36,717 bases of DNA from CAIQIA01 sp945861105 (GTDB taxonomy: Bacteria > Cyanobacteriota > Cyanobacteriia > PCC-6307 > Cyanobiaceae). Where the stretch lies: NCBI GenBank assembly GCA_947488815.1, contig CANLCC010000023.1, positions 1 to 36,717 of the forward strand, written 5' to 3'. Positions 21,980 through 29,990 of the stretch are shown here, piece by piece; within the stretch, counting starts at the first letter, position 1, and every line of letters begins with the position of its first letter. A program made the translations under genes and the position numbers. The notes under the pieces were generated by a model. It was not told the DNA's origin, searched no databases, and worked only from the letters and a program-made list of their open reading frames with translations.

Positions 21980-22845
21980 GGGGCAGGGAGAACCTGGCCG
22001 CAGTCTGGCACCGGCTTTCGCCGTTCCCCGCCGTCGAGGGCCTGGCGCAGCTGCCGCACCCGGACCGGATCGACAGGGCGGTCCAGCACCCCGTCGTGCT
22101 TGAGGGAACTGGCCACGATCACCCCGTCGGCCAGACCCGCCAGGGTCGGGGCCAGGGCGGGGGTGCAGCCGCTGCCCACGAGCACCGGCGCGCCGGCGGC
22201 AGCGGCCCTGGCCAGCCGCAGATCCTCCGGATCCGCAGGCGCCCCGGTGGCGACGCCACTGACGATCACCGCCGCCGCCCCCGCCCGCTGCAGGGTGTCT
22301 TCGACCGCCTCGGCGATCGGCTGGGGCGCCAGGGGGTGGGCATGTTTGACGAGCACGTCGGCGAACACCGCCACCCCCTCGGCCGCCAGCAGGCGGCGGC
22401 GCCGCAGCAGGTCCGCGGCACAGCCTTCGATCAGCCCCTGGTCGGTGACCATGGCGCCAGCCAGCACGTTCACCCGCACGAAGGAGGCGCCGGCGGCTGC
22501 GGCCACCGCCAGGGCCGCCAGACCGTCGTTGCGCAACACATTGATGCCCACGGGAATCTCACCGGCGGCAGCCACCACCGCCGCCGCCACCACCGCCATG
22601 GCCGCCGTTGTCTCCGCGGGAACGGCGGTGGCATGGAAGGGCCGGTCGCCGAAGTTCTCGACGATCAGACCGTCGGCCCCGCCGGCGAGGAACGCCGCGG
22701 CATCGGCGAGGGCCCAGTCGCGCACGGCGGTGATCGAGCCCGCCCAACCCGGACTGCCCGGCAGGGGGGGCAGGTGCAGCACACCGATCAAGGCCGGCCG
22801 ATGGCCCTGGAAGAGGACCCGCCAGGGCTCCGGATGGACAGCCAA
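21976..22845 (-). CDS. btpA: BtpA, photosystem I biogenesis protein
   Basis: 289 residues starting at TTG 22845 (LAVHPEPWRVLFQGHRPALI); no ATG lies nearby in frame and later starts would remove the conserved IGVLHLPPLPGSP. Other family segments: ADGLIVENFGDRPF, IPVGINVLRND, FVRVNVLAGAMVTDQGLIEG, ADVLVKHAHPL and VLVGSGCTP. The protein has a TIM-barrel, tRNA-ribosyltransferase-like fold. In Synechocystis BtpA is a thylakoid-surface extrinsic protein needed for stable accumulation of photosystem I reaction-centre proteins, especially at low temperature; its enzymatic activity is unknown. It diverges from rimO (36 bp gap) and is coupled to VKOR. Confidence 0.92.
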   Translation of the reverse strand: MAVHPEPWRVLFQGHRPALIGVLHLPPLPGSPGWAGSITAVRDWALADAAAFLAGGADGLIVENFGDRPFHATAVPAETTAAMAVVAAAVVAAAGEIPVGINVLRNDGLAALAVAAAAGASFVRVNVLAGAMVTDQGLIEGCAADLLRRRRLLAAEGVAVFADVLVKHAHPLAPQPIAEAVEDTLQRAGAAAVIVSGVATGAPADPEDLRLARAAAAGAPVLVGSGCTPALAPTLAGLADGVIVASSLKHDGVLDRPVDPVRVRQLRQALDGGERRKPVPDCGQVLPAP

Positions 22846-22881
22846 GGGGACATCTATGGTGAGGAGTGGTCCGATGCTGCC

Positions 22882-24273
22882 ATGGCTTCCCGACGGACAG
22901 ACGCCAGGCCCGGCAACCGCCCCACCGTCGCCTTTGCGCACCTGGGCTGCGAGAAGAACCGTGTCGACACCGAGCACATGCTGGGCCTGCTGGCCCAGGC
23001 CGGTTACGGCGTGACCGCCGACGAAAGCGCCGCCAACGTGGTGGTGGTCAACACCTGCTCGTTCATCCAGGACGCCCGCCAGGAGTCGGTGCGCACCCTG
23101 GTGACCCTGGCGGAGCAGGGCAAGCGGCTGGTGATCGCCGGCTGCCTGGCCCAGCACTTTCAGGAGGAGCTGCTGGAGGCCCTGCCCGAAGCCTGCGCCA
23201 TCGTGGGCACCGGCGATTACCAGCACATCGTCGAGGTGCTGGAACGGGTGGAGGCGGGGGAACGGGTTCACCGCGTGAGCGCCGTGCCCAGCTTCGTGGC
23301 CGACGAACACCTGCCCCGCCATCGCACCACCCCGGAGGCGGTGGCCTACCTCAAGGTGGCCGAAGGCTGTGACTACCGCTGCGCCTTCTGCATCATTCCG
23401 ACCCTGCGGGGGCGCCAGCGCTCGCGCTCCATCGCTTCGATCGTGGCCGAGGCGCGGCAGCTGGCCTCCGAGGGCGTGCAGGAACTGATCCTGATCAGCC
23501 AGATCACCACCAACTACGGCCTCGATCTGGAGGGTCGACCGCTGCTGGCAGACCTGCTGCGGGCCCTGGGGGAGGTTGAGATCCCCTGGATCCGCGTCCA
23601 CTACGCCTATCCCACCGGGTTGACCCCCGAGGTGCTGGCCGCCTTCCGCGAGGTGCCCAACGTGCTGCCGTACCTCGATCTACCCCTGCAGCACAGCCAT
23701 CCGGAGGTGCTGCGGGCCATGAACCGCCCCTGGCAGCAGAACCTCACCGGCGAGCTGCTGCAGCGGATCCGCGACGACCTGCCGGATGCGGTGCTGCGCA
23801 CCACCTTCATCACCGGCTTTCCGGGCGAGCAGGAGCACCACTTCGAGCACCTGCTCAGCTTCGTGGAGCAGCAGCGCTTTGACCATGTGGGGGTGTTCGC
23901 CTTCTCCCCCGAAGACGGCACCGAGGCCGCCACCCTGCCGGACCCCGTGCCGGCCGCCCTGGCCGAGGAGCGACGGGGCCGCCTGATGGCAGCACAACAG
24001 CCCATCAGCGCCGCCCGCAACGCCGCCTGGGTCGGCCGGATCGTGGATGTGCTGATCGAGCAGGAGCATCCGGGCAGCGGTGAACTGATCGGCCGCTGCG
24101 CCCGCTTCGCACCGGATGTGGATGGCGAAGTGCGGGTCCGGCCCGCCGCCGACGGCCGCACCGGAACCCCGGGCACCCTCGTGCCGGTGCGGATCACCGG
24201 CTCCGACGTGTATGACCTCGCCGGTGAGGTGGTGGGGGTGGAGGCGATGGTGGGGGCAGCCCGCCAGGGCTGA
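22882..24273 (+). CDS. rimO: Ribosomal protein S12 methylthiotransferase RimO
   Basis: 463 residues from the ATG at 22882. N-terminal UPF0004 domain with cluster cysteines C23 (HLGCEKNRVDTE), C59 (NTCSFI) and C88 (AGCLAQ); radical SAM motif C163-x3-C167-x2-C170 (EGCDYRCAFCIIPTLRG); GFPGEQEHHF; and a C-terminal TRAM domain (about 395-463). The HLGCEKN and SFI sequence separates RimO from MiaB. It methylthiolates an Asp of ribosomal protein S12 using two Fe-S clusters. TATGGT at 22855-22860 is a possible -10 box. Its TGA overlaps the MFS ATG (TGATG). Confidence 0.96.
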   Translation: MASRRTDARPGNRPTVAFAHLGCEKNRVDTEHMLGLLAQAGYGVTADESAANVVVVNTCSFIQDARQESVRTLVTLAEQGKRLVIAGCLAQHFQEELLEALPEACAIVGTGDYQHIVEVLERVEAGERVHRVSAVPSFVADEHLPRHRTTPEAVAYLKVAEGCDYRCAFCIIPTLRGRQRSRSIASIVAEARQLASEGVQELILISQITTNYGLDLEGRPLLADLLRALGEVEIPWIRVHYAYPTGLTPEVLAAFREVPNVLPYLDLPLQHSHPEVLRAMNRPWQQNLTGELLQRIRDDLPDAVLRTTFITGFPGEQEHHFEHLLSFVEQQRFDHVGVFAFSPEDGTEAATLPDPVPAALAEERRGRLMAAQQPISAARNAAWVGRIVDVLIEQEHPGSGELIGRCARFAPDVDGEVRVRPAADGRTGTPGTLVPVRITGSDVYDLAGEVVGVEAMVGAARQG

Positions 24274-25475
24274 TGCACCGCCAACGTCAGCTGTTCCTGC
24301 TGGTCTCCGGACTCAGCACGATGGGGTCGTTCGCCGGCCTCACCGCCAAGGCCTGGGTGCTGATGGATGGCACCAACAATCCGCTGCTGCTGGCCCTCCA
24401 CTTCGCCTTGCTGTCGTTGCCCACCCTGGTGGTCAGCGGTCCCGCCGGTGTCGTGACCGACCGGGAGGGCTGCGAGCCGGTGCTCATCCGGGCCCAGTGG
24501 GGCCTGTTCGCCGGCGCCCTGCTGGGGGCCGCCGCCATCCCCCTGAGCCGTGGCAACGTCCAGGCGGCGCTGCTGTTGCTCAGCACCCTGGTGGTGGGGG
24601 TGGCCAGTGCCTACGAACTCACGGCCCGCAACAAGTACTGCGCCCTGCTGGTCGAGAACGGGGCGGAACTGGGCAGCTACCTGACGAGCTTCTCGCTGGT
24701 GTTCAACATCGGCAAGCTCGTCGGACCCCCTGTGGGGGGCTGGCTGGTGACCCTGGCCGGACCGGCCCTCGCCCTGCTGCTGGACGCCCTCAGCTATCTG
24801 CTGCCGATCCTGGCGGTGCTGCTGCTGCTGCGACCCGACCGGGGGCGGGAGGAACGCAGCCGGCCCGGCCATGGCACCAGCCTTGGGGCAGCCTGGCGCC
24901 TCTGCGGCGCAGACCTCAGACGCGTGCTGGCCTTCACCGGCCTGTTCTGCCTGGTGGGCTTCTTTCACCCGGGCCTGGCCCCCCTGATGGCCCGCACGGT
25001 GGTGGGCCCCCGGGCCTCGGACCTCGGGCTGCTCACCAGCGTGGTGGCGGCGGGCAGCATCTGCGGCGGCGTGGTGCTGCAACGCTGGAGCGGTCCCCTC
25101 AGCCGACGGCCCGGCCTGCTGCTGGGAAGCAGCGCCCTCCTGACCGCCGTCGCCCAGATGGGCATGGGCCTGGGACGAGGCCAGGGCTGGGGTCTGGCGA
25201 TGGCCTACCTGATCGGGGCCGGCACCGCGGTGCTGCTGTCGGGCTGCAATCTGGTCACCCAGGTGGCGGCCCCACAGGTGTTGCGCGGGCGCATGGCCGG
25301 CCTGGGCCAGATCGCCTTTCTGGGCGGCGGCGGCCTCAGCGGGCTGCTGGCGGCGGGGCTGACCCTGCGGATCGGGCTGGCGGCCACCTTCACCCTGCTG
25401 GGATCGGTCGGCGCAGCCCTGGCCACAGCAGAGCTGCTGCAACGCTCCCGGCGACGGTTGCCTCCAGCGCCCTGA
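24273..25475 (+). CDS. MFS exporter (EntS-like, MFS_3)
   Basis: 400 residues with about 11-12 membrane segments. Characteristic stretches: FAGLTAKAWVLMDGTNNP, SGPAGVVTDREGCEPVLI (motif A-like DREG loop), ELTARNKYCALLVENGAELGS and NIGKLVGPPVGGWLV. This resembles the EntS/MFS_3 group, which exports siderophores or drugs. The substrate is not readable. It overlaps the rimO stop by one base, so it is likely co-transcribed with rimO; the reason for that link is unclear. Confidence 0.82.
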   Translation: MHRQRQLFLLVSGLSTMGSFAGLTAKAWVLMDGTNNPLLLALHFALLSLPTLVVSGPAGVVTDREGCEPVLIRAQWGLFAGALLGAAAIPLSRGNVQAALLLLSTLVVGVASAYELTARNKYCALLVENGAELGSYLTSFSLVFNIGKLVGPPVGGWLVTLAGPALALLLDALSYLLPILAVLLLLRPDRGREERSRPGHGTSLGAAWRLCGADLRRVLAFTGLFCLVGFFHPGLAPLMARTVVGPRASDLGLLTSVVAAGSICGGVVLQRWSGPLSRRPGLLLGSSALLTAVAQMGMGLGRGQGWGLAMAYLIGAGTAVLLSGCNLVTQVAAPQVLRGRMAGLGQIAFLGGGGLSGLLAAGLTLRIGLAATFTLLGSVGAALATAELLQRSRRRLPPAP

Positions 25476-25494
25476 GGACGACCGTCAGATCAGA

Positions 25495-25587
25495 TCAGAT
25501 CAGTCGGATGGTGCGCAGCACCGTTGAGAGAACAACGGCGGTGGCCAGGGCTCCGCCCACCAGACCCAAGTAGAGAGCGATGCCCAT
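25495..25587 (-). CDS. petL: PetL-like cytochrome b6f small subunit
   Basis: 30 residues, ATG at 25587, stop TGA at 25497-25495. One hydrophobic membrane segment (MGIALYLGLVGGALATAVVL) ends in a short basic tail TIRLI. PetL of cyanobacteria and chloroplasts is about 30 residues and commonly ends in a K/R-I-R/K-L-I tail (chloroplast: NKIRLI), so length, topology and tail agree. PetL is a peripheral, non-essential subunit that stabilises the b6f complex. It is 20 bp from the convergent MFS stop. A short AGATC repeat (25495 region) overlaps its stop. An 18-bp palindrome lies 12 bp upstream of its start. It could be another one-helix photosynthetic peptide, but PetL is the best match. Confidence 0.68.
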   Translation of the reverse strand: MGIALYLGLVGGALATAVVLSTVLRTIRLI

Positions 25588-25598
25588 GGCGTCAAACG

Positions 25599-25616
25599 AA
25601 TGGCTGCGCAGCCATT
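25599..25616. promoter_or_regulatory. Perfect 18-bp palindrome upstream of the petL-like gene
   Basis: AATGGCTGCGCAGCCATT has no mismatch. It starts 12 bp upstream of the petL-like ATG, so in that mRNA it would form a hairpin beside the ribosome binding region; in DNA it could be a dimeric repressor site. It is not HIP1. Confidence 0.55.
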
Positions 25617-25633
25617 ACAGCAGAGGCGGCACC

Positions 25634-25648
25634 GTCTCCGGCGGAGAC
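25634..25648. promoter_or_regulatory. 15-bp palindrome upstream of the radical SAM gene
   Basis: GTCTCCG, central G, CGGAGAC. It lies four bases before TAACGT (25653-25658), a possible -10 box for the plus-strand radical SAM gene, and would sit in the spacer or -35 zone, a typical repressor position. Confidence 0.45.
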
Positions 25649-25694
25649 CGACTAACGTGCTCCAACCCGGCGTCCGCGCCACCGAGCCCTGGGC

Positions 25695-27296
25695 ATGCGC
25701 ACGCTCTTCGTATACCCCCTGTTCCCGCCGACCTTCTGGAGCTACGAGAAGATCCTGGAACTGGTGAACCGGAAGGTGCTGCTGCCCCCCCTGGGGCTGG
25801 TGACCGTGGCGGCCCTGCTTCCCCAGCAGTGGGAGATGAAGCTGGTCGACCGCAACGTCCGTGATGTGACCTCCGAGGAGTGGGACTGGGCCGAGCTGGT
25901 GGTGATCTCGGGGATGATCGTGCAGAAGGCCGACATGGCTGTGCAGATCGCCGAGGCCAAGCGTCGGGGTCTGCCGGTGGCCGTGGGAGGCCCCTTCGCC
26001 AGCTCCACTCCCGATGCGCCGGAGCTGGAACTGGCCGACTTCAAGGTGCTGGATGAAGGGGAGATCACCCTCCCCCAGTTCGTCGAGGCCATCGAGCGGG
26101 GGGACCGCAGCGGTCGCTTCAGTGCCAATGGAGAGAAGCCGGACGTGACGGCCACTCCGGTGCCACGGTTCGATCTGCTCGATTTCGACGCCTACGACTC
26201 GATGAGCGTGCAGTTCTCCCGCGGCTGCCCATTCCAGTGCGAATTCTGCGACATCATTGTGTTGTATGGCCGCAAACCCCGCACCAAGACGCCCGAACAG
26301 TTGCTGGCCGAACTCAACCGGCTGTACGAACTGGGTTGGCGCCGTTCCATCTTTCTGGTCGATGACAATTTCATCGGCAACAAACGCAACGCCAAACTGC
26401 TGTTGCCGGCGCTCCGGGACTGGCTGAGCGAACGGGGGTATCCATTCAGCTTCGCCACCGAGGCCTCGGTGGACCTGGCTTCCGATGAGGAGCTGATGCA
26501 GATGATGGCGGAATGCCGCTTCGAGGCGGTGTTCCTCGGCATCGAAACCCCGGACGAGGCGAGCCTGTCGGTGGCTGGCAAGCACCAGAACACCCGCAGC
26601 TCCCTCGAGGAAGCGGTCGACCGCATCACGGCCAACGGCATCCGTGTGATGGCGGGATTCATCATCGGCTTCGACGGCGAGACCGCTGGAGCAGGCGATC
26701 GCATCGTGCGATTTGTGACCCGCACCGGCATCCCTGCGGCAATGATGGGGATGTTGCAGGCCTTGCCCAACACGGGTCTGTGGCATCGTCTGGAAAAGGA
26801 AGGTCGTCTGATTCAGGAGAAGACCGACGCCCGCGGTGTCAACCAGACCAATCTGCTGAACTTCCAACCCACCCGTCCGATCCGTCAGATCGCCAACGAA
26901 TATGTGCAGGCGTTCTGTTCTTTGTACGAACCGAACGCCTACATCGATCGGGTGGCCCATTACTACCGCAAACTCGGCACCCCCAAGTGGCATGCCTTCT
27001 ACGATCCGCGCAAGGCAGACCGGCCGTCCCTGCCCACCTGGACCGATCTGCGGGCCCTGGCCATCGTCATCTGGCGGCAGGGGGTCAAGCGCGACACCCG
27101 CTGGCGCTTCTGGCGCTCGTTGTTGAGCATTGCCCGCAGCAACCCCAAGAACCTGGAGCAGTTCCTGGTGGTGCTGGCCCACAACGAGCACTTCATGGAG
27201 TACCGCAGCATCGTGACCCGCGAGATCGCCGACCAGCTGGCGGCCTTGCCCCCCGAAGAGCCTGCGGCCAGGGCCGATCTCCAGGCCGTCGGCTGA
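25695..27296 (+). CDS. B12-binding-type radical SAM protein (DUF4070, possible methylase)
   Basis: 533 residues. Residues about 1-140 resemble a cobalamin-binding Rossmann domain (TLFVYPLFPPTFWSYEK, PPLGLVTVAALLP, VAVGGPFASS). The cobalamin-ligating DxHxxG is replaced by DRNVRD, as in the His-off type of class B enzymes. The radical SAM cluster motif is C178-x3-C182-x2-C185 (RGCPFQCEFCDI), then FVDDN-like LVDDNFIGNKRN, EASVDLA and GIETPDEASL, and a DUF4070 C-terminal domain (EYVQAFCSLYEP). This group includes hopanoid C-2 methylase HpnP and bacteriochlorophyll methylases BchQ/BchR. No hopanoid genes are in the window, so the substrate is open. The ATG at 25695 begins MRTLFVYPLFPP. Confidence 0.85.
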   Translation: MRTLFVYPLFPPTFWSYEKILELVNRKVLLPPLGLVTVAALLPQQWEMKLVDRNVRDVTSEEWDWAELVVISGMIVQKADMAVQIAEAKRRGLPVAVGGPFASSTPDAPELELADFKVLDEGEITLPQFVEAIERGDRSGRFSANGEKPDVTATPVPRFDLLDFDAYDSMSVQFSRGCPFQCEFCDIIVLYGRKPRTKTPEQLLAELNRLYELGWRRSIFLVDDNFIGNKRNAKLLLPALRDWLSERGYPFSFATEASVDLASDEELMQMMAECRFEAVFLGIETPDEASLSVAGKHQNTRSSLEEAVDRITANGIRVMAGFIIGFDGETAGAGDRIVRFVTRTGIPAAMMGMLQALPNTGLWHRLEKEGRLIQEKTDARGVNQTNLLNFQPTRPIRQIANEYVQAFCSLYEPNAYIDRVAHYYRKLGTPKWHAFYDPRKADRPSLPTWTDLRALAIVIWRQGVKRDTRWRFWRSLLSIARSNPKNLEQFLVVLAHNEHFMEYRSIVTREIADQLAALPPEEPAARADLQAVG

Positions 27297-27302
27297 CCCT
27301 GG

Positions 27303-27686
27303 TCAGTCCTGCACGTAGGGATCCCCCGAGAGCAGGCATTGCTCGGCCCGCTGCAGCTCGCGTCCCAGATACAGGGCATGGTCCAGGCGGCTGAGGGGGT
27401 GGGGTCCGGGCCCTTCGGTGATGGCAATGCCGAGGACCTTGGCGGTGGCTCCCCGGTAGGTCGCCTGGGGCCGGCGTGGTCCGCCCCCGCGGCAGGCCAG
27501 CACCTCCCCGGTGTCGGGATCGGTGGCCAGCCCCTGGTCGTTGATCGCATTGCCGTAGTGCTCGACCACCAGCTCGCCGGCCTCCCGATCGACTCGGATC
27601 AGGAAGTAACCGGCCGGATCGAGCGCAATGCTGCGGGAGGAAAGACTGTCATCGAGGTCGCGGCGCTGGGCAGGCGTCAGACTCAT
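27303..27686 (-). CDS. DUF4346 cyanobacterial protein
   Basis: 127 residues. The conserved block YFLIRVDREAGELVVEHYGN followed by DQGLATDPDTGEVLACR is what I recall as DUF4346, a cyanobacterial family sometimes fused to dihydropteroate-synthase-like proteins; its role is unknown. The C-terminal half has LSRLDHALYLGRELQRAE. It is cytoplasmic. The start ATG overlaps the GNAT gene stop by four bases (ATGA). The convergent radical SAM gene ends 6 bp away. Confidence 0.75.
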   Translation of the reverse strand: MSLTPAQRRDLDDSLSSRSIALDPAGYFLIRVDREAGELVVEHYGNAINDQGLATDPDTGEVLACRGGGPRRPQATYRGATAKVLGIAITEGPGPHPLSRLDHALYLGRELQRAEQCLLSGDPYVQD

Positions 27687-28900
27687 GGATCGGGGAGCGT
27701 CAGGGGAATCTGGCCGCCTGAGAACGGCAGGTCGGCATTGGTGGCTTCGATCTCATCCTGGAGCGCCGCATTGGCCCGGGGAAGCCAGTCACGCACCACG
27801 GCGTCGAAGCGGGGGTCATACCAGCGGTGCAGGCTGGCATGGGGCCGGGCTACAAAGCCCCGGCGGCGTTTGTGGCGGCCACCGGCTCCGGGATCGAAGC
27901 TGACGATTCCCTCGCGGATCGCCCAGTCGATGGGGCTGTAGTAACACACCTCGAAATGCAGGTTCTCCTGCTCGACGTCTGAACCCCAGTAACGCCCCCA
28001 GAGGCGCCGGCCCTCCCGCACGCAGAGGCTCATGGCCAGGGGTTCGGACGGATCGCCGCCGGCGGCGTGGGCGCTGAACAGCACCAGATGCGGCCTCAGC
28101 CGCTCAGCCGCCTGGTCAAAGAACGCCTCCGTGAGGTACTTGCTGCCCCAGAACCCCCAGCGGCGGCAGTGGTCCTCATAGAACCGATGCATGCGGGGCA
28201 GCAAGGCCTGCGGAATGGCCTCACCGGCCAGGGGGGTCACCTGCAGGCCGGCCTGCTGCACCGACTGCCGTTCGCGACGGATGTTGCGACGCTGGTTGGC
28301 ATTGAACAGGGCGAGGTAATCGTCGAAGCCAGCGTGACCCGGGTTGGTCCAGAGGCTCTGCTGATTGAGCCAGACGGCACACCCTGCCGCTTCAGCCAGC
28401 GGGCGCCAGGCGGGATCGACGTAGAGAAAATTGCAGCTCAGCACACCGTTGCGGCGGCAGAAGCCATCGATCTGCTCAATCAGCGCCTGGGTGATGGCTG
28501 CGGCGTCGAGGGCTGGATCGATGAAGAAGCGGTACCCCAGGACGGGGCTGACCGGACTCATGCCCAGCAGCTTGGGGTAGTAGCGAAGCCCCATGCGGCC
28601 GGCCAGATCCGCGAAGGCCTGGTCAAAGACAAACTCGCCGTAGCTGTGACCCTTGAGGTACAGCGGTGCCACGGCCAGCAGATCCTGGCCACGCCAGAGG
28701 CCGAGATGGCAGGGCTGCCAGCCCTGATCGGCAACGATGCTGCCCGAACTCTCGAGGGCGTCGAGCCAGTGCCAGCGGTAGAAAGGCAGTGCGTGCGGGG
28801 CCGTGAGGCGGTCGAAGGCATCCGCCGGAAACTCGGTCAGGGACCGATGCCAGCGGGCCTCGAGGGGGGCTCCCACAGTGAACGGACGAAGGTGCTGCAA
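27683..28900 (-). CDS. GNAT-like acyltransferase (COG3146/DUF482)
   Basis: 405 residues. The pattern FYRWHWLDALESSGSI, VAPLYLKGHSYGEFVFD, LNQQSLWTNPGHAGFDDYLA, FNANQRRNIRRER and MHRFYEDHCRRWGFWGSKYL, then SFDPGAGGRHKRRRGF and HSLHRWYDP-like HASLHRWYDP, matches COG3146, a double-GNAT family described as possible peptidoglycan-related acyl- or aminoacyl-transferases. No signal peptide. Substrate unknown. It is coupled to DUF4346 downstream by ATGA. The start (ATG 28900) diverges from a small exported protein by 63 bp. Confidence 0.82.
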   Translation of the reverse strand: MQHLRPFTVGAPLEARWHRSLTEFPADAFDRLTAPHALPFYRWHWLDALESSGSIVADQGWQPCHLGLWRGQDLLAVAPLYLKGHSYGEFVFDQAFADLAGRMGLRYYPKLLGMSPVSPVLGYRFFIDPALDAAAITQALIEQIDGFCRRNGVLSCNFLYVDPAWRPLAEAAGCAVWLNQQSLWTNPGHAGFDDYLALFNANQRRNIRRERQSVQQAGLQVTPLAGEAIPQALLPRMHRFYEDHCRRWGFWGSKYLTEAFFDQAAERLRPHLVLFSAHAAGGDPSEPLAMSLCVREGRRLWGRYWGSDVEQENLHFEVCYYSPIDWAIREGIVSFDPGAGGRHKRRRGFVARPHASLHRWYDPRFDAVVRDWLPRANAALQDEIEATNADLPFSGGQIPLTLPDP

Positions 28901-28963
28901 AACCTAAGCAGCAGCCCCGTAAGGCTGTGCCTGGGGCATGCTCGTGGGGCGTGGAGCGACACC

Positions 28964-29344
28964 ATGACCGCCGGGATGCTGCCCCTTTCGCTGGTGCTGG
29001 CCCAGCTGCCGCTGCTGGCCCCCCTGACCGGCCCGGCCCAGGCCGGGCTGCTGGGGCTGATTCGCCCGCAGGTGGAAGCCCAGATGGCGCGGGAATGCCA
29101 GAAGGCCCTGGGTCGGGCCGACGGGGGCCTGGCCTCGCTGTCGCGGCTCTGCGATGACCTGGCCCGGCCCGCCAGTGTCTGCGTGGTGCAGGAGATCGAA
29201 CGCAGCGGCAACCTCACCCAGGTGGCCGCCGAAGCCCTCAGCGGTCGCCTGGGACCCGCCAGCATGAATCTTGCGGCCACCTGCGTCAGTCGTCTGCTCG
29301 ACACGGCACGGCCGACCTGGGACCAGGCGTTTCCGGTGCGCTGA
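28964..29344 (+). CDS. Small exported protein with four cysteines
   Basis: 126 residues; not recognised. Residues 1-27 are a signal peptide (LPLSLVLAQLPLLAPLTG, PAQA cleavage). The mature part is helical and has Cys at 45, 63, 73 and 107, consistent with two disulfides. ATG 28964 is the start that gives the signal peptide. Its last 59 bp overlap antisense the 3' end of the RibD-C-like gene, so one of the two 3' ends could be shorter than drawn. The even number of cysteines makes it a plausible substrate for the VKOR/thioredoxin pathway, which is only inference. Confidence 0.6.
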   Translation: MTAGMLPLSLVLAQLPLLAPLTGPAQAGLLGLIRPQVEAQMARECQKALGRADGGLASLSRLCDDLARPASVCVVQEIERSGNLTQVAAEALSGRLGPASMNLAATCVSRLLDTARPTWDQAFPVR

Positions 29345-29990
29345 GACACCGCTCGTCCCGGCGGCGGTAGTGGATCAGCAGTTCGCCCCCCCCCAGCGGC
29401 CGCTGGTCCACCAGATCCCAGCGCCCCGGCAGATCCGTCAGCTGGGGCGGCAGCCAGCTGTGACGCCCCCCCAGCAGCAACGGACAGACGGTGAGCTGCA
29501 GCTCATCGACCACGGCGGCCGCGAGCATGGCCCCGGCCAGGTCGCCACCGCCCAGCAGCACCAGCCGCCGCAGGCCGAGGGCGGCCAGCCCAGGGGCGAG
29601 ACCGGACCAGGGGGGCAGGGGCAGCACCCGGTCAAAGCCGGGGGCGGGGGCAGCGGCGGCAGAACTGAGCAACCAGCGCGCAAAGGGTTGCCGCCAGAAG
29701 GGCCAGTCGGGATGCAGGCCAGGCGGCGGGCAATGGCGGCTCACCACCAGCACCGGCGGCTGGGGGCAGCGGCCGGCGGCGGCCCGGGCCGCCAGCAGGT
29801 CGGCCCCGTGGATCAGGCCACTGCTGCGGTGGGCCCGCAGGCTGCCGGCCCCCATCAGACAGCCATCGGCCCAGGCCAGGGCCTCCTCCAGGGCACGACG
29901 ATCACCGGGGCCACCGAAGCGGGCGGGCCCTCCCTCGGGGGGGGCCAGCCGCCCGTCGAGGCTGACGGCCAGCACCAGCCGGATCGTCAC
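29286..29990 (-). CDS. RibD C-terminal/DHFR-like reductase
   Basis: 234 residues from GTG 29990. It matches the reductase half of RibD: VTIRLVLAVSLDGRLAPPEG, DRRALEEALAWADGCLMGAGSLRAH, VLVVSRHC and the NADPH-binding and dimer segment LVLLGGGDLAGAMLAAAVVDELQL followed by CPLLLGG. There is no deaminase domain. RibD reductases, 2,5-diamino-6-ribosylamino-pyrimidinone reductases and DHFR share this fold. The start overlaps the stop of the PTPS-like gene by four bases (GTGA), so the product probably acts on a pterin, for example as a dihydropteridine or dihydrofolate-type reductase. The basic C-terminal extension after IHYRRRDERC may be an overrun into the antisense neighbour. Confidence 0.78.
   Translation of the reverse strand: MTIRLVLAVSLDGRLAPPEGGPARFGGPGDRRALEEALAWADGCLMGAGSLRAHRSSGLIHGADLLAARAAAGRCPQPPVLVVSRHCPPPGLHPDWPFWRQPFARWLLSSAAAAPAPGFDRVLPLPPWSGLAPGLAALGLRRLVLLGGGDLAGAMLAAAVVDELQLTVCPLLLGGRHSWLPPQLTDLPGRWDLVDQRPLGGGELLIHYRRRDERCLSAPETPGPRSAVPCRADD

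Noticed and set aside
23607..25442. 611-codon minus-strand open frame
   Set aside because: Antisense to rimO and the MFS gene, Gln/Gly/His-rich, no motifs; both overlapping plus-strand genes are unambiguous.
25500..27191. 563-codon minus-strand open frame running from the petL region through the radical SAM gene
   Set aside because: Most of it is antisense to a well-supported radical SAM protein; only the separate 30-codon frame at 25495-25587 resembles a real protein.
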